Shown one piece after another: positions 49,576 to 59,400 of a stretch of 64,000 bases of DNA. Source of the DNA: Paradesertivirga sp966210515. GTDB taxonomy: Bacteria > Bacteroidota > Bacteroidia > Sphingobacteriales > Sphingobacteriaceae. Both the position numbers and the translations under genes were made by a program. The notes beneath the pieces were generated by a model, which was not told the DNA's origin, searched no databases, and saw only the letters and a list, made by a program, of their open reading frames with translations. The stretch spans positions 46,389 through 110,388 of the forward strand of contig CBIHLM010000003.1 in NCBI GenBank assembly GCA_966210515.1, read 5' to 3'. Each line of letters starts with the position of its first letter. The first letter of the stretch is position 1.

Positions 49576-49655
49576 AAATAAGTTTGATGGATTTTCATAA
49601 GCCTTGTAGAAAAGAACTTGCGCTCCACCAGATTGAACACTCTATCTGAAACCTA

Positions 49656-52600
49656 TTATTTTATTATAACCTTACCAGCATATTGATTATTCAGAATTAA
49701 GGAATAAATGCCACCAGGCAAAGCCTGATTTAAGCCCACATCGATAGTACCAGAATTATTCCTAAGTGATTTTGAATAGAGAACCCGTCCCATCAAGTCA
49801 ATTAATTTCAAAGTCACCTCCTTTCCAATCAAATCCGTATTGGTAGCAACAGTGAACCTATTATCCACCACTGGGTTAGGGTAAATAAGGATATTTACTA
49901 CCGTGTTCTTACCAGAACTCAAGTCAGATGTAAGAGCATTTCCATCCTTTTGAGCAATCTGATTGGTTGTGAAGTTTTGTATCTCAGCTGCACTCAATGC
50001 CCTGCTATAGATTTTAAGCCCATCAATAGAGCCTCTGAACATCGGGTCATTATACTGTGATTTGCCCAGATAGTTCTGTGTAGTGCTGCCAATAGTAGAA
50101 GGCTTGATTGTTACACCGGTATTGGAAGCAACTAAAGCCCCATTAATATACATACTACAGGTATTTCCGGATTGAGTGATTGCAAAATGCGTCCAGGTAT
50201 TCAGCGGCAGGGTATAATTAAAGCTCACCAGCTGTTCTGATCCGCCGTTTTTAATTGCATAACGCATAACATTAGCAGTTCCGGCCTGGATGGTTAAAAA
50301 CATGTACTTGCTGGTTCCGGTACCAAAGTCAAATACCCGCATCCAGTTGCTTTTAACATCCATTCTTACCCAGGTGGATATGGTAAAATCGTTCAACGTA
50401 CTTACAATACCACTTGGCAAAGTAGCATAAGAGGTCGCTGTTCCGTCCAGCTTAAGCGCAGATCCTGAAAGGCCGGCATCGCGGGTTGCGGTTGCCTGCA
50501 ATGTAGCATGATTTGCACCCCAGCTATCAATACCACGTGTTCCGCTTTGTTCATCAAATTTCAGGTAAGTAATTTGCCCGGTATTTGGTACTGCTGCAAC
50601 TTCGGCACTATTCGGGTTTTCTCCAAGCGAATTGGTAGCAGAAATTACATAGTAATAGGTCGTTCCATTACTCACATTCGTATCGGTAAATGAGGTGCCG
50701 GAAGTGGTTCCGATGGTTGTATAAGACCCGCCAGAAGTCGTTGAACGTTTGATGTTGTAGCTGAAATTCTGGATAGCATCCCATTCGACGATATTTTTAG
50801 CATCGCCTGCTGCAACAATCACATTGTTTACAATAGTATATACCGTTAACGTTATGGTTTGAGAACCGCTTATAGTTCCATTGGAAGCCGTTAAAGCCAC
50901 AGCAAAGGCACCGTATGTTGCAGGAGTACCCGATATTACGCCGGTACTGGCATTTAAACTTAAACCAGCAGGCAGGCCAGTTGCCGTAAAATTGTTTAAT
51001 GACGTGTTATTGGTAATGATATAGCTAAATGGTGTGCCCATTACAGCAGTTGGCGTGGTATTGTTGGTGATGACAACCGTTAAAACTTGTGTTTGTGATG
51101 GGGCTGGTGCGTAAACATTGTCTCCAGCCTGTGAAGCAGTAATCGTTGCAGTTCCGGTACCGAGAATATGAACTTTACCATTAACAATGCTTGCAACTGA
51201 TTCATCCGAACTGCTGTATGTTACCGTAAGTCCTGAAGAAGCGGTAGCTGAAGGAGTAAAATCTGCATCTCCAAGTAGCTTTGTTCCAATTGGGGCAAAA
51301 TTAATCGTCTGTGCCTGTTTAACCGTTAAAACTTGCGTTTGCGATTGGGCTGGCCAGTAAGCCTCATTGCCTGCTTGTGAAGCTGTGATAGTTGCAGTTC
51401 CGGTAGCAACAATATGAACTTTACCATTCACGATGCTTGCCACGGATGGATTTGAACTGGTGTATGTAACCGCAAGCCCGGAGGACGTGGTGGCCGGCTC
51501 AAAATCTGCGTCACCTGTTGCTTTTTCAGCAGTCGCATTTATAGTGATAGTTTGGCTTAAATAGCTTGCTGCAATCTCAGCTGCACTTAAAGCTCTACCG
51601 AATATCTTAAACTCATCGATTGATCCCTTAAACAAGGGATCATTGAACTGCGATTTCCCCAGATAATTCAGGTTAGTACTTCCTATGGTAGAAGGCTTAA
51701 TAGTTACGCCAGTGTTGGAAGCAACTAAAGCTCCATTAATATACATGCTACAGGTATTTCCAGATTGAGTGATTGCAAAATGCGTCCAGGTATTCAGCGG
51801 CAGGGTATAATTAAAGCTCACCAGCTGCTCCGCTCCTCCGTTCTTAATCGCATAACGCATCACGTTAGCACTCCCTGCCTGGATGGATAAAAACATATAT
51901 TTGCTGGTTCCGGTACCAAAGTCAAATACCCGCATCCAATTGCTTTTAACATCCATTCGCACCCAGGTGGATATGGTAAAGTCGGTTAGCGTACTTACAA
52001 TTCCAGTTGGCAAAGTGGCATAAGAAGTAGACGTTCCGTCCAGCTTAAGCGCAGATCCTGAGCGGCCGGTATCACGGGCTGCTGTTGTCTGCAAAGTAGC
52101 GTGATTAGTTCCCCAGGTATCAGTTGCCTGAGTTCCGCTTGCCTCATTAAATTTATAATATGTTTGACCTATGGCACGTGAGTCCATTAAAACCACATCG
52201 TTTCCATCACCTCCTACATAGGTAATAATGAAACTATAAGCACCTACCGTGATTGAAGACCACTCTGGCAAGCCATTAAACGTACCTGATACCGCCCCTG
52301 TTCCGGTATTGTCAATAAGGGTGTAATTGGTTCCGAAAGGCAAGGTTCCTGCAGTAGCTGTAATTGTTAAATTTGGACTGTTAAGCGTTACACTGCTTGC
52401 GATGATTTTATCGCCGGTAGTATCGGCAAGGTTAATTTCTGCCGTATAAGTGGCATCTGCCTTCATGGTAAGTGTTCCTACTTTAAGCGTACCGATCTTT
52501 AAAAATCCGGGTTCCAATACTGCTCCAACTCCGCTTCCGGTCCCAATTGTAGCGGAGGACTGACTTACTCCAAAGCCTCCTAAAGCACCTTCTTGTATAA

Positions 52601-55600
52601 TTATCGGACTATTAAAAACACCACTGGTTGGATTATTATTTATTAATAATTTTCCTTTTATTACAGTAGTAGTTCCGCTGTAAGCCTGGTTTCCCCACAT
52701 TTCTAAAGTACCAGTACCCACCTTTTCAAGGGTCAGGCCACTACCATTGGCGTTGATGGTTCCTCCATAGCTGGAATAGGTATTCAGGGCCCCGATGCTG
52801 ATAACCGGTGCGCCACCTGCATTAGCTCGGATATAACCGCGCCCGTTAAGAGCGCCAAAATGTAAAGTTCCGGTTCCAAAACCTATGCTCTGGCAATCAA
52901 TCCCATTGGCATCTAATAACCATGTTGCATTCGCACTTCCTGAGTTAGGAGTTACAAAGCGCAGTCTGTGTTTGCCACTCCTCAACTTCGTGATAAAGGT
53001 GCCAGAAAATCCGCTATTGTCGCCCATGAGGTTAATGCCTGCATAATCATTTCCGTCATGCTCGAGAGTTCCGGTACCTAACAATTTTCCCCGAAGTGTT
53101 ATAGAATTAACATCTTCATACATATAACTCCTGTTTCCAGGCAGCACTTCTATATCGTTATATAAATCAAGGTTTCCCCCGGCGGTGGCATGTAAAGCGC
53201 CTCCGTTCATCCGGATTATACCTTTACCTAAGGGACCGGCCGTAGGATTGCTTGCAGTTCCGGTTCCTATGCCCGCTGCTGAAGTAATACCACTAACAAG
53301 AGTAGTATTCCCGGAATAAGTATTATTCGTTTTAATATATAAGTAACCTGAGCCTGATTTCATTAATGAACCTGTTCCGCTTATTGCTCCATCTAAAACT
53401 ATATTAGCCGTTGAATTCACATTCAACTGATCGGTTAACAGCAACGGAGTGCTTAAAGTCTGAGTTCTTGATGAGTTATTAACCAGGTCATTCTTTAGCG
53501 TTAAAGAGTTACCTGCAATAGTATAAGCATTCGCATCTGCTCCAAATTGAATCCTTGAAGCTACCAGGCCAGTTATATCATTAGTTAAAACCGTATCACT
53601 GGCTGCGCTGAATGTTAAAATGGATGGATTTACCGGCAGTGCATTTTCAACCCAGTTGCCTGCCAGGTTCAGATTCGCAGTAACCGGTGTAGGCTTCCAG
53701 GTTCTGGTGCTGGCTCCGGGTACGCCAAATGCTTCGGCTGAATTAGCGCTTTCCAGGGTATTACCCATAGATGAAACGACATAATAATAGGGGCTTCCGC
53801 TGGTAACGCCGGCGTCTGTGTAGCTGGTGGTTGAAACCGTAGCTATAAGAGTATACGGTCCTCCGCTCACCGTACCTCTTTTTACTTTATAAGTAACAGC
53901 TCCGGCGGCTGTATTCCAGCTCAAGCCGATTGAGTTGCTATTATTAACTACTACAGGCATTGATGGCACCGCTGGCGGCACTGAAGCAGAAACCACATTG
54001 GAATTTCCGCTTTCCAAAGTTCCTGCTAAAGCAGTTACCACATAGTAATTGCTAACCTCCGGCTGTGGACTTGCATCAATAAACGATGTTCCAATGATGC
54101 CTGTTTGTATGGCAGTAAAAGGACCGCCGGAAGAAAGAGCCCTCTTCACTGTGTAGCTGCTGGCATTTGCTACTGCAGGCCATGAGACACTAATACGGGT
54201 AACATTATTTACTGCAGCTGTTACTCCTGACGGCGCTGCAGGCGCTACATTATTGGTTACATTAAGGATCAAAGTGGCCGAGCCTGTTCCGCTTGCATTT
54301 GTAGCTCCTAAAGTAAGCAGTGATTGTCCCATTGCCGTTGGTGTACCGGAAATAAGCCCGGTAGAGGTGTTAATACTTAATCCTGCCGGCAAGCCAGTTG
54401 CACTATAAATAGTTGGACTAGCGCTGGCAATAATGTTGTAACTGAAAGACGCACCAAGGGTAGCTGTGGCAGTGGTAGAACTGCTGATCTCCGGAGAGCC
54501 GGCAGGTGCGGTTTGGCTGTAGGCCACATTACTGAACGTGGCAGTATTCAGCGCCGATGTGTTATTTGAAATGGTATAAAATCCGGCATATAAATCTGTC
54601 GGGAAACCTGTTGCTGAATACCAGCAATTAAGATTGGTCCAGTTAGTACCATCCTGAGAATGATAGGTAAAAATGCGGGTGCCCACACGTTCAATTTTTA
54701 ACCACCAGGGGGCTTTTGGCTGCCAATGTCGTCCGGCACCGCCGTTCGCCCCGAGATAAATATCCCAAAAAGCGGAACCGGGCGTTAATGATTCGCGTAA
54801 CATTACGCCGCAACCTCCGGTAGTGAGCGATGTACTGTTAACTTTTACTACCAGGCCCGCATCGCCGTTAATTTTCTTGAAATTGAAGTTGAAGGCATTA
54901 GTTGTAGAAGTTCCGGCACCTTTAAGCGTCCAGGTTCCGTTACTGTACGAAGCACTGCCTGCTAAACCTGTATTACCGATATCGATATTGGTCAGGTTGC
55001 TCACCGCCTGCACATGATCTGCCGGGTAATATTTTTGTGTCAGAACAGTAGCCGTGGAGGTGTCCGAGGATTTCAGGAACAGAAAATCACCACCGGCAGG
55101 AGAATAATAGCTGGTCCCTGACTGCATCAATGCAGCTCTCATTCGGTCGGTTTGAGGGGTGGAGATCCCCTTACGTACATTATAAGCACTGTAAATAATA
55201 TTAGTCATATCGCCCGCCCTTGCTCCTGGGGCAATTCCCCAGTTGGTCCAATAACTTGCATAACCACCAAAGGGGATATAGGTCATTGAACTTCCATCAA
55301 AAGCGTATTTATGATACAGTTCGGCGATAGCCAACACGCGTTTGTCCAGCTCGGAAAACATATCTACTTTCTGCTTGTAGGCAACTTCGGCGCCCCATGC
55401 CAAGGCCGCAGCCTGCACCCTCCAGTGGTCGTCCCGGCCGGTATCCCCTACTTCGCCATTAGGCAGCGAGTTGCGCATCCCTCCTCCGGCATCCATTCTG
55501 TAGACTTCAATAGCCTGGTCAAACCTGGTGACATCATTACAAAAAATCGATGCGGCCAGGGCTATTTTCAGCTGAATAGCACCCTTGTTCTGGTCGCGTA

Positions 55601-56183
55601 ACGGATTAGGCACCCATGATGTCGGAAATAATACTTGAGAAAAATAGTTTTCTACATGTTGTGTATTTGCTGCGGTCCAACCGGGGAAAGTATAACGGAG
55701 AATCTCAGCACCTGTGCCCCAATAATGGGCATAATCGCCGATATCCAGCATTGATTCGTTTCCGCCCCAGGTAGTATTGGTAACAGCCCAGCCATCCAGG
55801 ATATTCGTAGCTTTTCGGGCATAGAGAGAATCGCCTGTAAACCACCACATAAATGCAAGGTTGTGTACGGCAAGCATATCGCTCTTCCATTGCTCATTAT
55901 TTAAGTTGGGAGCACGGCTTACCGTTGCCTGCGGCGCCCCTGGAGTATACCTTAGTTTGGAACGGCTGTCATTCTTAAATATATTGTAAGCTGAAAGCCA
56001 GGGTTCCTGGGTAATGTTGGCTTTTAGCTGATTGAGATCAGCTAGCGTAAAGGGTATGCCCGGATGGACAAAGGTTTGAGCATCTGACGTTTTGGGACTC
56101 AACAAAACGAGCATGCCAAGAAAAATAACGATCAGATTTTCTTTCGAAATCAACCGGAGCTGACGAAGTAAAATTTTCCTCAT
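49656..56183 (-). CDS. giant secreted alginate-lyase-like multidomain protein with T9SS signal
   Basis: 2175 residues. Order: signal peptide about 1-36; alginate-lyase-family domain about 37-385 (D-I-G-D-Y-A-H-Y-W-G, G-A-I-Q-L-K-I-A-L, G-D-T-G-R-D-D-H-W-R-V-Q, the position where the family has G-R-D-Q-x-H); concanavalin-like DUF1349-type domain about 385-555; putative-Ig (He_PIG) domain about 560-645; two FN3-like domains about 647-820; a glycine-rich beta-helix of autotransporter-strand type about 822-1338; LamG about 1342-1543; two Ig-like repeats about 1543-1706; He_PIG about 1707-1788; FN3 about 1788-1868; LamG about 1871-2066; T9SS type A C-terminal signal about 2098-2175 (I-Y-P-N-P-V). 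Export by T9SS and surface anchoring are inferred. Substrate: probably an alginate-like or other uronic polysaccharide. It is the tandem paralogue of the next gene. Confidence 0.85.
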   Translation of the reverse strand: MRKILLRQLRLISKENLIVIFLGMLVLLSPKTSDAQTFVHPGIPFTLADLNQLKANITQEPWLSAYNIFKNDSRSKLRYTPGAPQATVSRAPNLNNEQWKSDMLAVHNLAFMWWFTGDSLYARKATNILDGWAVTNTTWGGNESMLDIGDYAHYWGTGAEILRYTFPGWTAANTQHVENYFSQVLFPTSWVPNPLRDQNKGAIQLKIALAASIFCNDVTRFDQAIEVYRMDAGGGMRNSLPNGEVGDTGRDDHWRVQAAALAWGAEVAYKQKVDMFSELDKRVLAIAELYHKYAFDGSSMTYIPFGGYASYWTNWGIAPGARAGDMTNIIYSAYNVRKGISTPQTDRMRAALMQSGTSYYSPAGGDFLFLKSSDTSTATVLTQKYYPADHVQAVSNLTNIDIGNTGLAGSASYSNGTWTLKGAGTSTTNAFNFNFKKINGDAGLVVKVNSTSLTTGGCGVMLRESLTPGSAFWDIYLGANGGAGRHWQPKAPWWLKIERVGTRIFTYHSQDGTNWTNLNCWYSATGFPTDLYAGFYTISNNTSALNTATFSNVAYSQTAPAGSPEISSSTTATATLGASFSYNIIASASPTIYSATGLPAGLSINTSTGLISGTPTAMGQSLLTLGATNASGTGSATLILNVTNNVAPAAPSGVTAAVNNVTRISVSWPAVANASSYTVKRALSSGGPFTAIQTGIIGTSFIDASPQPEVSNYYVVTALAGTLESGNSNVVSASVPPAVPSMPVVVNNSNSIGLSWNTAAGAVTYKVKRGTVSGGPYTLIATVSTTSYTDAGVTSGSPYYYVVSSMGNTLESANSAEAFGVPGASTRTWKPTPVTANLNLAGNWVENALPVNPSILTFSAASDTVLTNDITGLVASRIQFGADANAYTIAGNSLTLKNDLVNNSSRTQTLSTPLLLTDQLNVNSTANIVLDGAISGTGSLMKSGSGYLYIKTNNTYSGNTTLVSGITSAAGIGTGTASNPTAGPLGKGIIRMNGGALHATAGGNLDLYNDIEVLPGNRSYMYEDVNSITLRGKLLGTGTLEHDGNDYAGINLMGDNSGFSGTFITKLRSGKHRLRFVTPNSGSANATWLLDANGIDCQSIGFGTGTLHFGALNGRGYIRANAGGAPVISIGALNTYSSYGGTINANGSGLTLEKVGTGTLEMWGNQAYSGTTTVIKGKLLINNNPTSGVFNSPIIIQEGALGGFGVSQSSATIGTGSGVGAVLEPGFLKIGTLKVGTLTMKADATYTAEINLADTTGDKIIASSVTLNSPNLTITATAGTLPFGTNYTLIDNTGTGAVSGTFNGLPEWSSITVGAYSFIITYVGGDGNDVVLMDSRAIGQTYYKFNEASGTQATDTWGTNHATLQTTAARDTGRSGSALKLDGTSTSYATLPTGIVSTLTDFTISTWVRMDVKSNWMRVFDFGTGTSKYMFLSIQAGSANVMRYAIKNGGAEQLVSFNYTLPLNTWTHFAITQSGNTCSMYINGALVASNTGVTIKPSTIGSTNLNYLGKSQFNDPLFKGSIDEFKIFGRALSAAEIAASYLSQTITINATAEKATGDADFEPATTSSGLAVTYTSSNPSVASIVNGKVHIVATGTATITASQAGNEAYWPAQSQTQVLTVKQAQTINFAPIGTKLLGDADFTPSATASSGLTVTYSSSDESVASIVNGKVHILGTGTATITASQAGDNVYAPAPSQTQVLTVVITNNTTPTAVMGTPFSYIITNNTSLNNFTATGLPAGLSLNASTGVISGTPATYGAFAVALTASNGTISGSQTITLTVYTIVNNVIVAAGDAKNIVEWDAIQNFSYNIKRSTTSGGSYTTIGTTSGTSFTDTNVSNGTTYYYVISATNSLGENPNSAEVAAVPNTGQITYLKFDEQSGTRGIDSWGANHATLQATATRDAGLSGSALKLDGTATSYATLPSGIVSTLNDFTISTWVRMDVKSNWMRVFDFGTGTSKYMFLTIQAGTANVMRYAIKNGGSEQLVSFNYTLPLNTWTHFAITQSGNTCSMYINGALVASNTGVTIKPSTIGSTTQNYLGKSQYNDPMFRGSIDGLKIYSRALSAAEIQNFTTNQIAQKDGNALTSDLSSGKNTVVNILIYPNPVVDNRFTVATNTDLIGKEVTLKLIDLMGRVLYSKSLRNNSGTIDVGLNQALPGGIYSLILNNQYAGKVIIK
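49985..50570 (-). repeat. LamG-coding repeat unit, copy 1 (first giant gene)
   Basis: This LamG-coding segment is nearly identical in DNA to 51555-52165. A 65-base stretch is exactly shared (50170-50234 and 51763-51827). Related copies in the second giant gene lie near 58140-58760 and 59500-60110. Confidence 0.75.
51555..52165 (-). repeat. LamG-coding repeat unit, copy 2 (first giant gene)
   Basis: The second copy of the LamG segment in the same gene, separated from copy 1 by Ig-like, He_PIG and FN3 modules. It shares the exact 65-base stretch with copy 1. Confidence 0.75.
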
Positions 56184-56279
56184 AAAATTAAGAGTTTAAT
56201 TGGTTTATAATGGCCTGATTTAGAGGAACAGGTTGTATTATAGACCCTTATATTGAACCATTTATACTCTTGAAGTAAA

Positions 56280-56313
56280 AAAAAAGCATTTTTTATATGA
56301 AAAATGCTTTTTT
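56280..56313 (-). terminator. rho-independent terminator between the giant genes
   Basis: The arms (56280-56293 and 56300-56313, aaaaaagcattttt and its complement) are perfect over 14 bases around a 6-base loop. T residues flank it on both strands, so it can work for the minus-strand gene that ends at 56466. It lies 150 bases after that stop. Confidence 0.65.
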
Positions 56314-56410
56314 CAAAGAAATTTTGGCGCTGGTTGAAATATTTATTGCGGATCTATTAAAAAGTTTACTCATCATTACATTTGGTTTTGTTTTTAGGAC
56401 CATCATAAAA

Positions 56411-56447
56411 GCAGAAAGGGCATTCAAATTAATGAACGCCCTTCTGC
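56411..56447 (-). terminator. imperfect hairpin just after the second giant gene
   Basis: gcagaaagggcattc and gaacgcccttctgc form an imperfect stem (one bulge, one mismatch) ending 18 bases after the stop. It is a possible first terminator or 3' stabiliser. Confidence 0.4.
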
Positions 56448-56465
56448 ATAAACCAAACTAAAAGT

Positions 56466-59400
56466 CTATTCTTTAATCAATTTTTGTTTTGAAATCTGAG
56501 TTCCATTGATTATTTGGATCACATATACACCTGGCTGCAGTTTAGAAATATTCACAGCTTGAGATGCTTGTCTTAAGCTTTGTGAAAGAACTTCCACTCC
56601 ACCTAAATTGAACAGGCTTACCCTGGCACCTGCTTCAAGCTTACTAACCTGAATATTCAAAATATCTGATACCGGATTTGGATAAAGCTCAACCTTGTAA
56701 GATGCTGGTTTTTCCAACTCAAAACTTACTGGCACTGATGAAATCGCAGCCGTACAAGAACCAAGTTTGTCGCCATGGTTTAAATGCGTATCCACTGCAG
56801 ACGAAGCAACGCAAATCACACTACCATTATGACATACCTGTACTTTGCTATTGTCATTTCCACAGCGTACATCCAGTACATTGATAACAATAGACGAAGT
56901 GGTTTGACAACTCTTGGCATCCGTTATTGTTACCGTATAGGTTCCTTCTGCATTAACATTTATTGATGGTGTAATTGCACCTGTACTCCATGCATAACTA
57001 TATGGAGCTGTACCGCCAGTTACCAAAGCATTAATGCTAAGCGCAGAAGGCCCGTAGCCTAAATAGATCGTGTTTTTCTCATCCGTATAGGAACTCAACG
57101 CATATACATCTGGAATAGATGAACTCAACGAGGAGTTAACAGTGACACTGGTTTCTGCACTGCCTGTATTTCCATGAACATCGGTAACGGTAAACTTAAC
57201 GGTTGACGTACCCACATTAAATGCACCACTTGCATCAGCACCCGAACCGCTTCTTAGAGTTGCACCGCTTATTGTATAAGTTATAGAGGACACACCACAG
57301 TTATCTGATGCGGTTAATGAGGGTAGTGTGTAAGTACTTCCAGCAAAACAGAACTGTTGGGAAGCCGGGGCGATAACAACAGGTACAAGCTTGTCGGAAA
57401 CAGTAACTTGTGCCGTTGCAGAGCGCGAGTAGCCTTTTGCATCAGTACCTGTAAGCGTTACCGTAACCGGGGTCCCGACTTTGGAGCAATCAAAAGTGGC
57501 TTGGTCTAAGCTTAGGGTTAAAGCTCCTGAATAGCTAATCGAACCACTATCAACCTGTGCAGCAGTAATTGACACAAGCCCGCTTGCATTTAATTCTACC
57601 TCTATATTTTTAGCGAATACAGCAGGAGGAACAAATACATTTAATTCCTGGCTAACAGGGGTTGCAGCGTTATAACTTTCATTGCCATCCTGCGAAGCAG
57701 TGATCAGGGTTGTTCCGCCGCCAATCAAATGAACCTTACCATTAACTATGGTGGCAACATTGTGATTTGAACTGGTGTAAATTACCGGTAGCCCCGATGA
57801 AGCGACAGCCGCAGGATCGAAATCTGCATCTCCTGTAGTTTTCTCTGCGATTGAGGCAAAGTTGATGGACTGCGCCTTTTTAACCACTATTAAAACCTGT
57901 GACACCGAAGTTGCAGCATTGTATTCCGCACTTCCGGCTTGTGAAGCGGTAATATTTGTCGTACCCGCAGCAAGGATGTGTACTTTTCCATCTACTATGC
58001 TCGCAACTGTAGTGTCTGAACTGGTATAAGTTACCGGTAGCCCCGAACTTGCTGTAGCAGGAGAAAAGTCGGCATCGCCCATTGCTTTTTGTAAGGCCGA
58101 TGCCAAAGCAATTGACTGGCTCAATTTCATATTTTCGGCAATCTCCGAAGCGCTTAAAGCTCTATTGTGGATTTTAAATTCATCAATTGAACCTTTAAAC
58201 ATCGCATCTGCCGAGAATTGAGACTTACCCAGGTAGTTCCTGTCGGTAATACCCATAAAAGAAGGCTTGATTGAAACCCCGGTGTTTGTGCCAACTAAAG
58301 CCCCATTAATGTACATACGGCAGGTGTTGCCTGATTGGGTAATAGCAAAATGAGTCCAGGTGTTAAGCGGTAAAGTATACGTAGCATTTACCACCTGCTC
58401 TGAGCCACCATTTCTGATAGCGTAACGCATTACGTTAGTACCCGCCTGGATTGTTAAAAACATGTATTTGGTAGGCTTATTATCGGGAGTGCTGACACCA
58501 AAGTCAAACACACGCATCCAGGTTGCTTTAACATCCATTCTTAGCCAGGTTGAGATGGTAAAATCGGATAAACTACTCACAATTCCCGTTGGCAGACTTG
58601 CATAAGCATTAGATGTGCCATCCAACTTAAGTGAGGTTCCGTATTTTCCGGCATCCCGGCTTGCAGTGGCTGCTAATGTGCCATGAGCAGCTCCCCAACT
58701 GTCGATGCCGCGTGTTCCGCTTGCTTCGTCAAATTTAAAATAACCTAGTTGTCCGACATTTGGTCTTGCTAGCACCTCTGCGCTGGAAGATTTTTCTCCT
58801 GCGCTATCCACCGAAGCAACTACATAGTAATAAGTGTTCCCATTACTAACATTAGTATCGGTGAATTTGGTAGTACTCACATTTCCAATGGTAGTATAAG
58901 GTCCACCTGAGCTTGTTGAACGCTTTACGTTATAAGTAAGGTGCTGAATTGGATCCCACTCCACAATGTTTTTGCCATCGCCCGCGGCAACCAGAACATT
59001 GCTTACTACAATATTCTGTACAGTTAGCGAGATCGTTTGCGTACCTGTAACACTGCCATTGCTAGCGGTTAAAACTACAGGAAAAACACCAAACTCAGTA
59101 GGCGTACCAGATATTACCCCCGTGGAGGCATTTAGGCTTAAGCCGGCAGGTAAACCTGTTGCCGTAAAATTGCTTAGCGGCTTACTGCTAATGGTGTAAG
59201 AAAATGGTTTGTCAATTAAAGTCGTTAGTTGAGTATCATTGGTGATAACAACCGATAAAACTTTTGATTGTGATGGTGCTGGCCAGTAAACATTATTTCC
59301 ACCCTGCGACGCTGTAATAGTCGACGTTCCGGTAGAAAGAACATGAACTTTACCATCAACAATTTTTGCAACCGTAGTATCCGAACTGGTATAAGTTACC

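Larger units (their letters stand above)
49047..49655. other. about 600-bp gene-poor region between the integrase remnant and the giant gene
   Basis: No intact gene is visible. The region contains the perfect hairpin at 49158-49203 and a weaker hairpin at 49544-49575. The reading frames present (one of about 76 codons on the plus strand) do not resemble known families. It may be the remaining body of a decayed integrated element. Confidence 0.5.
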
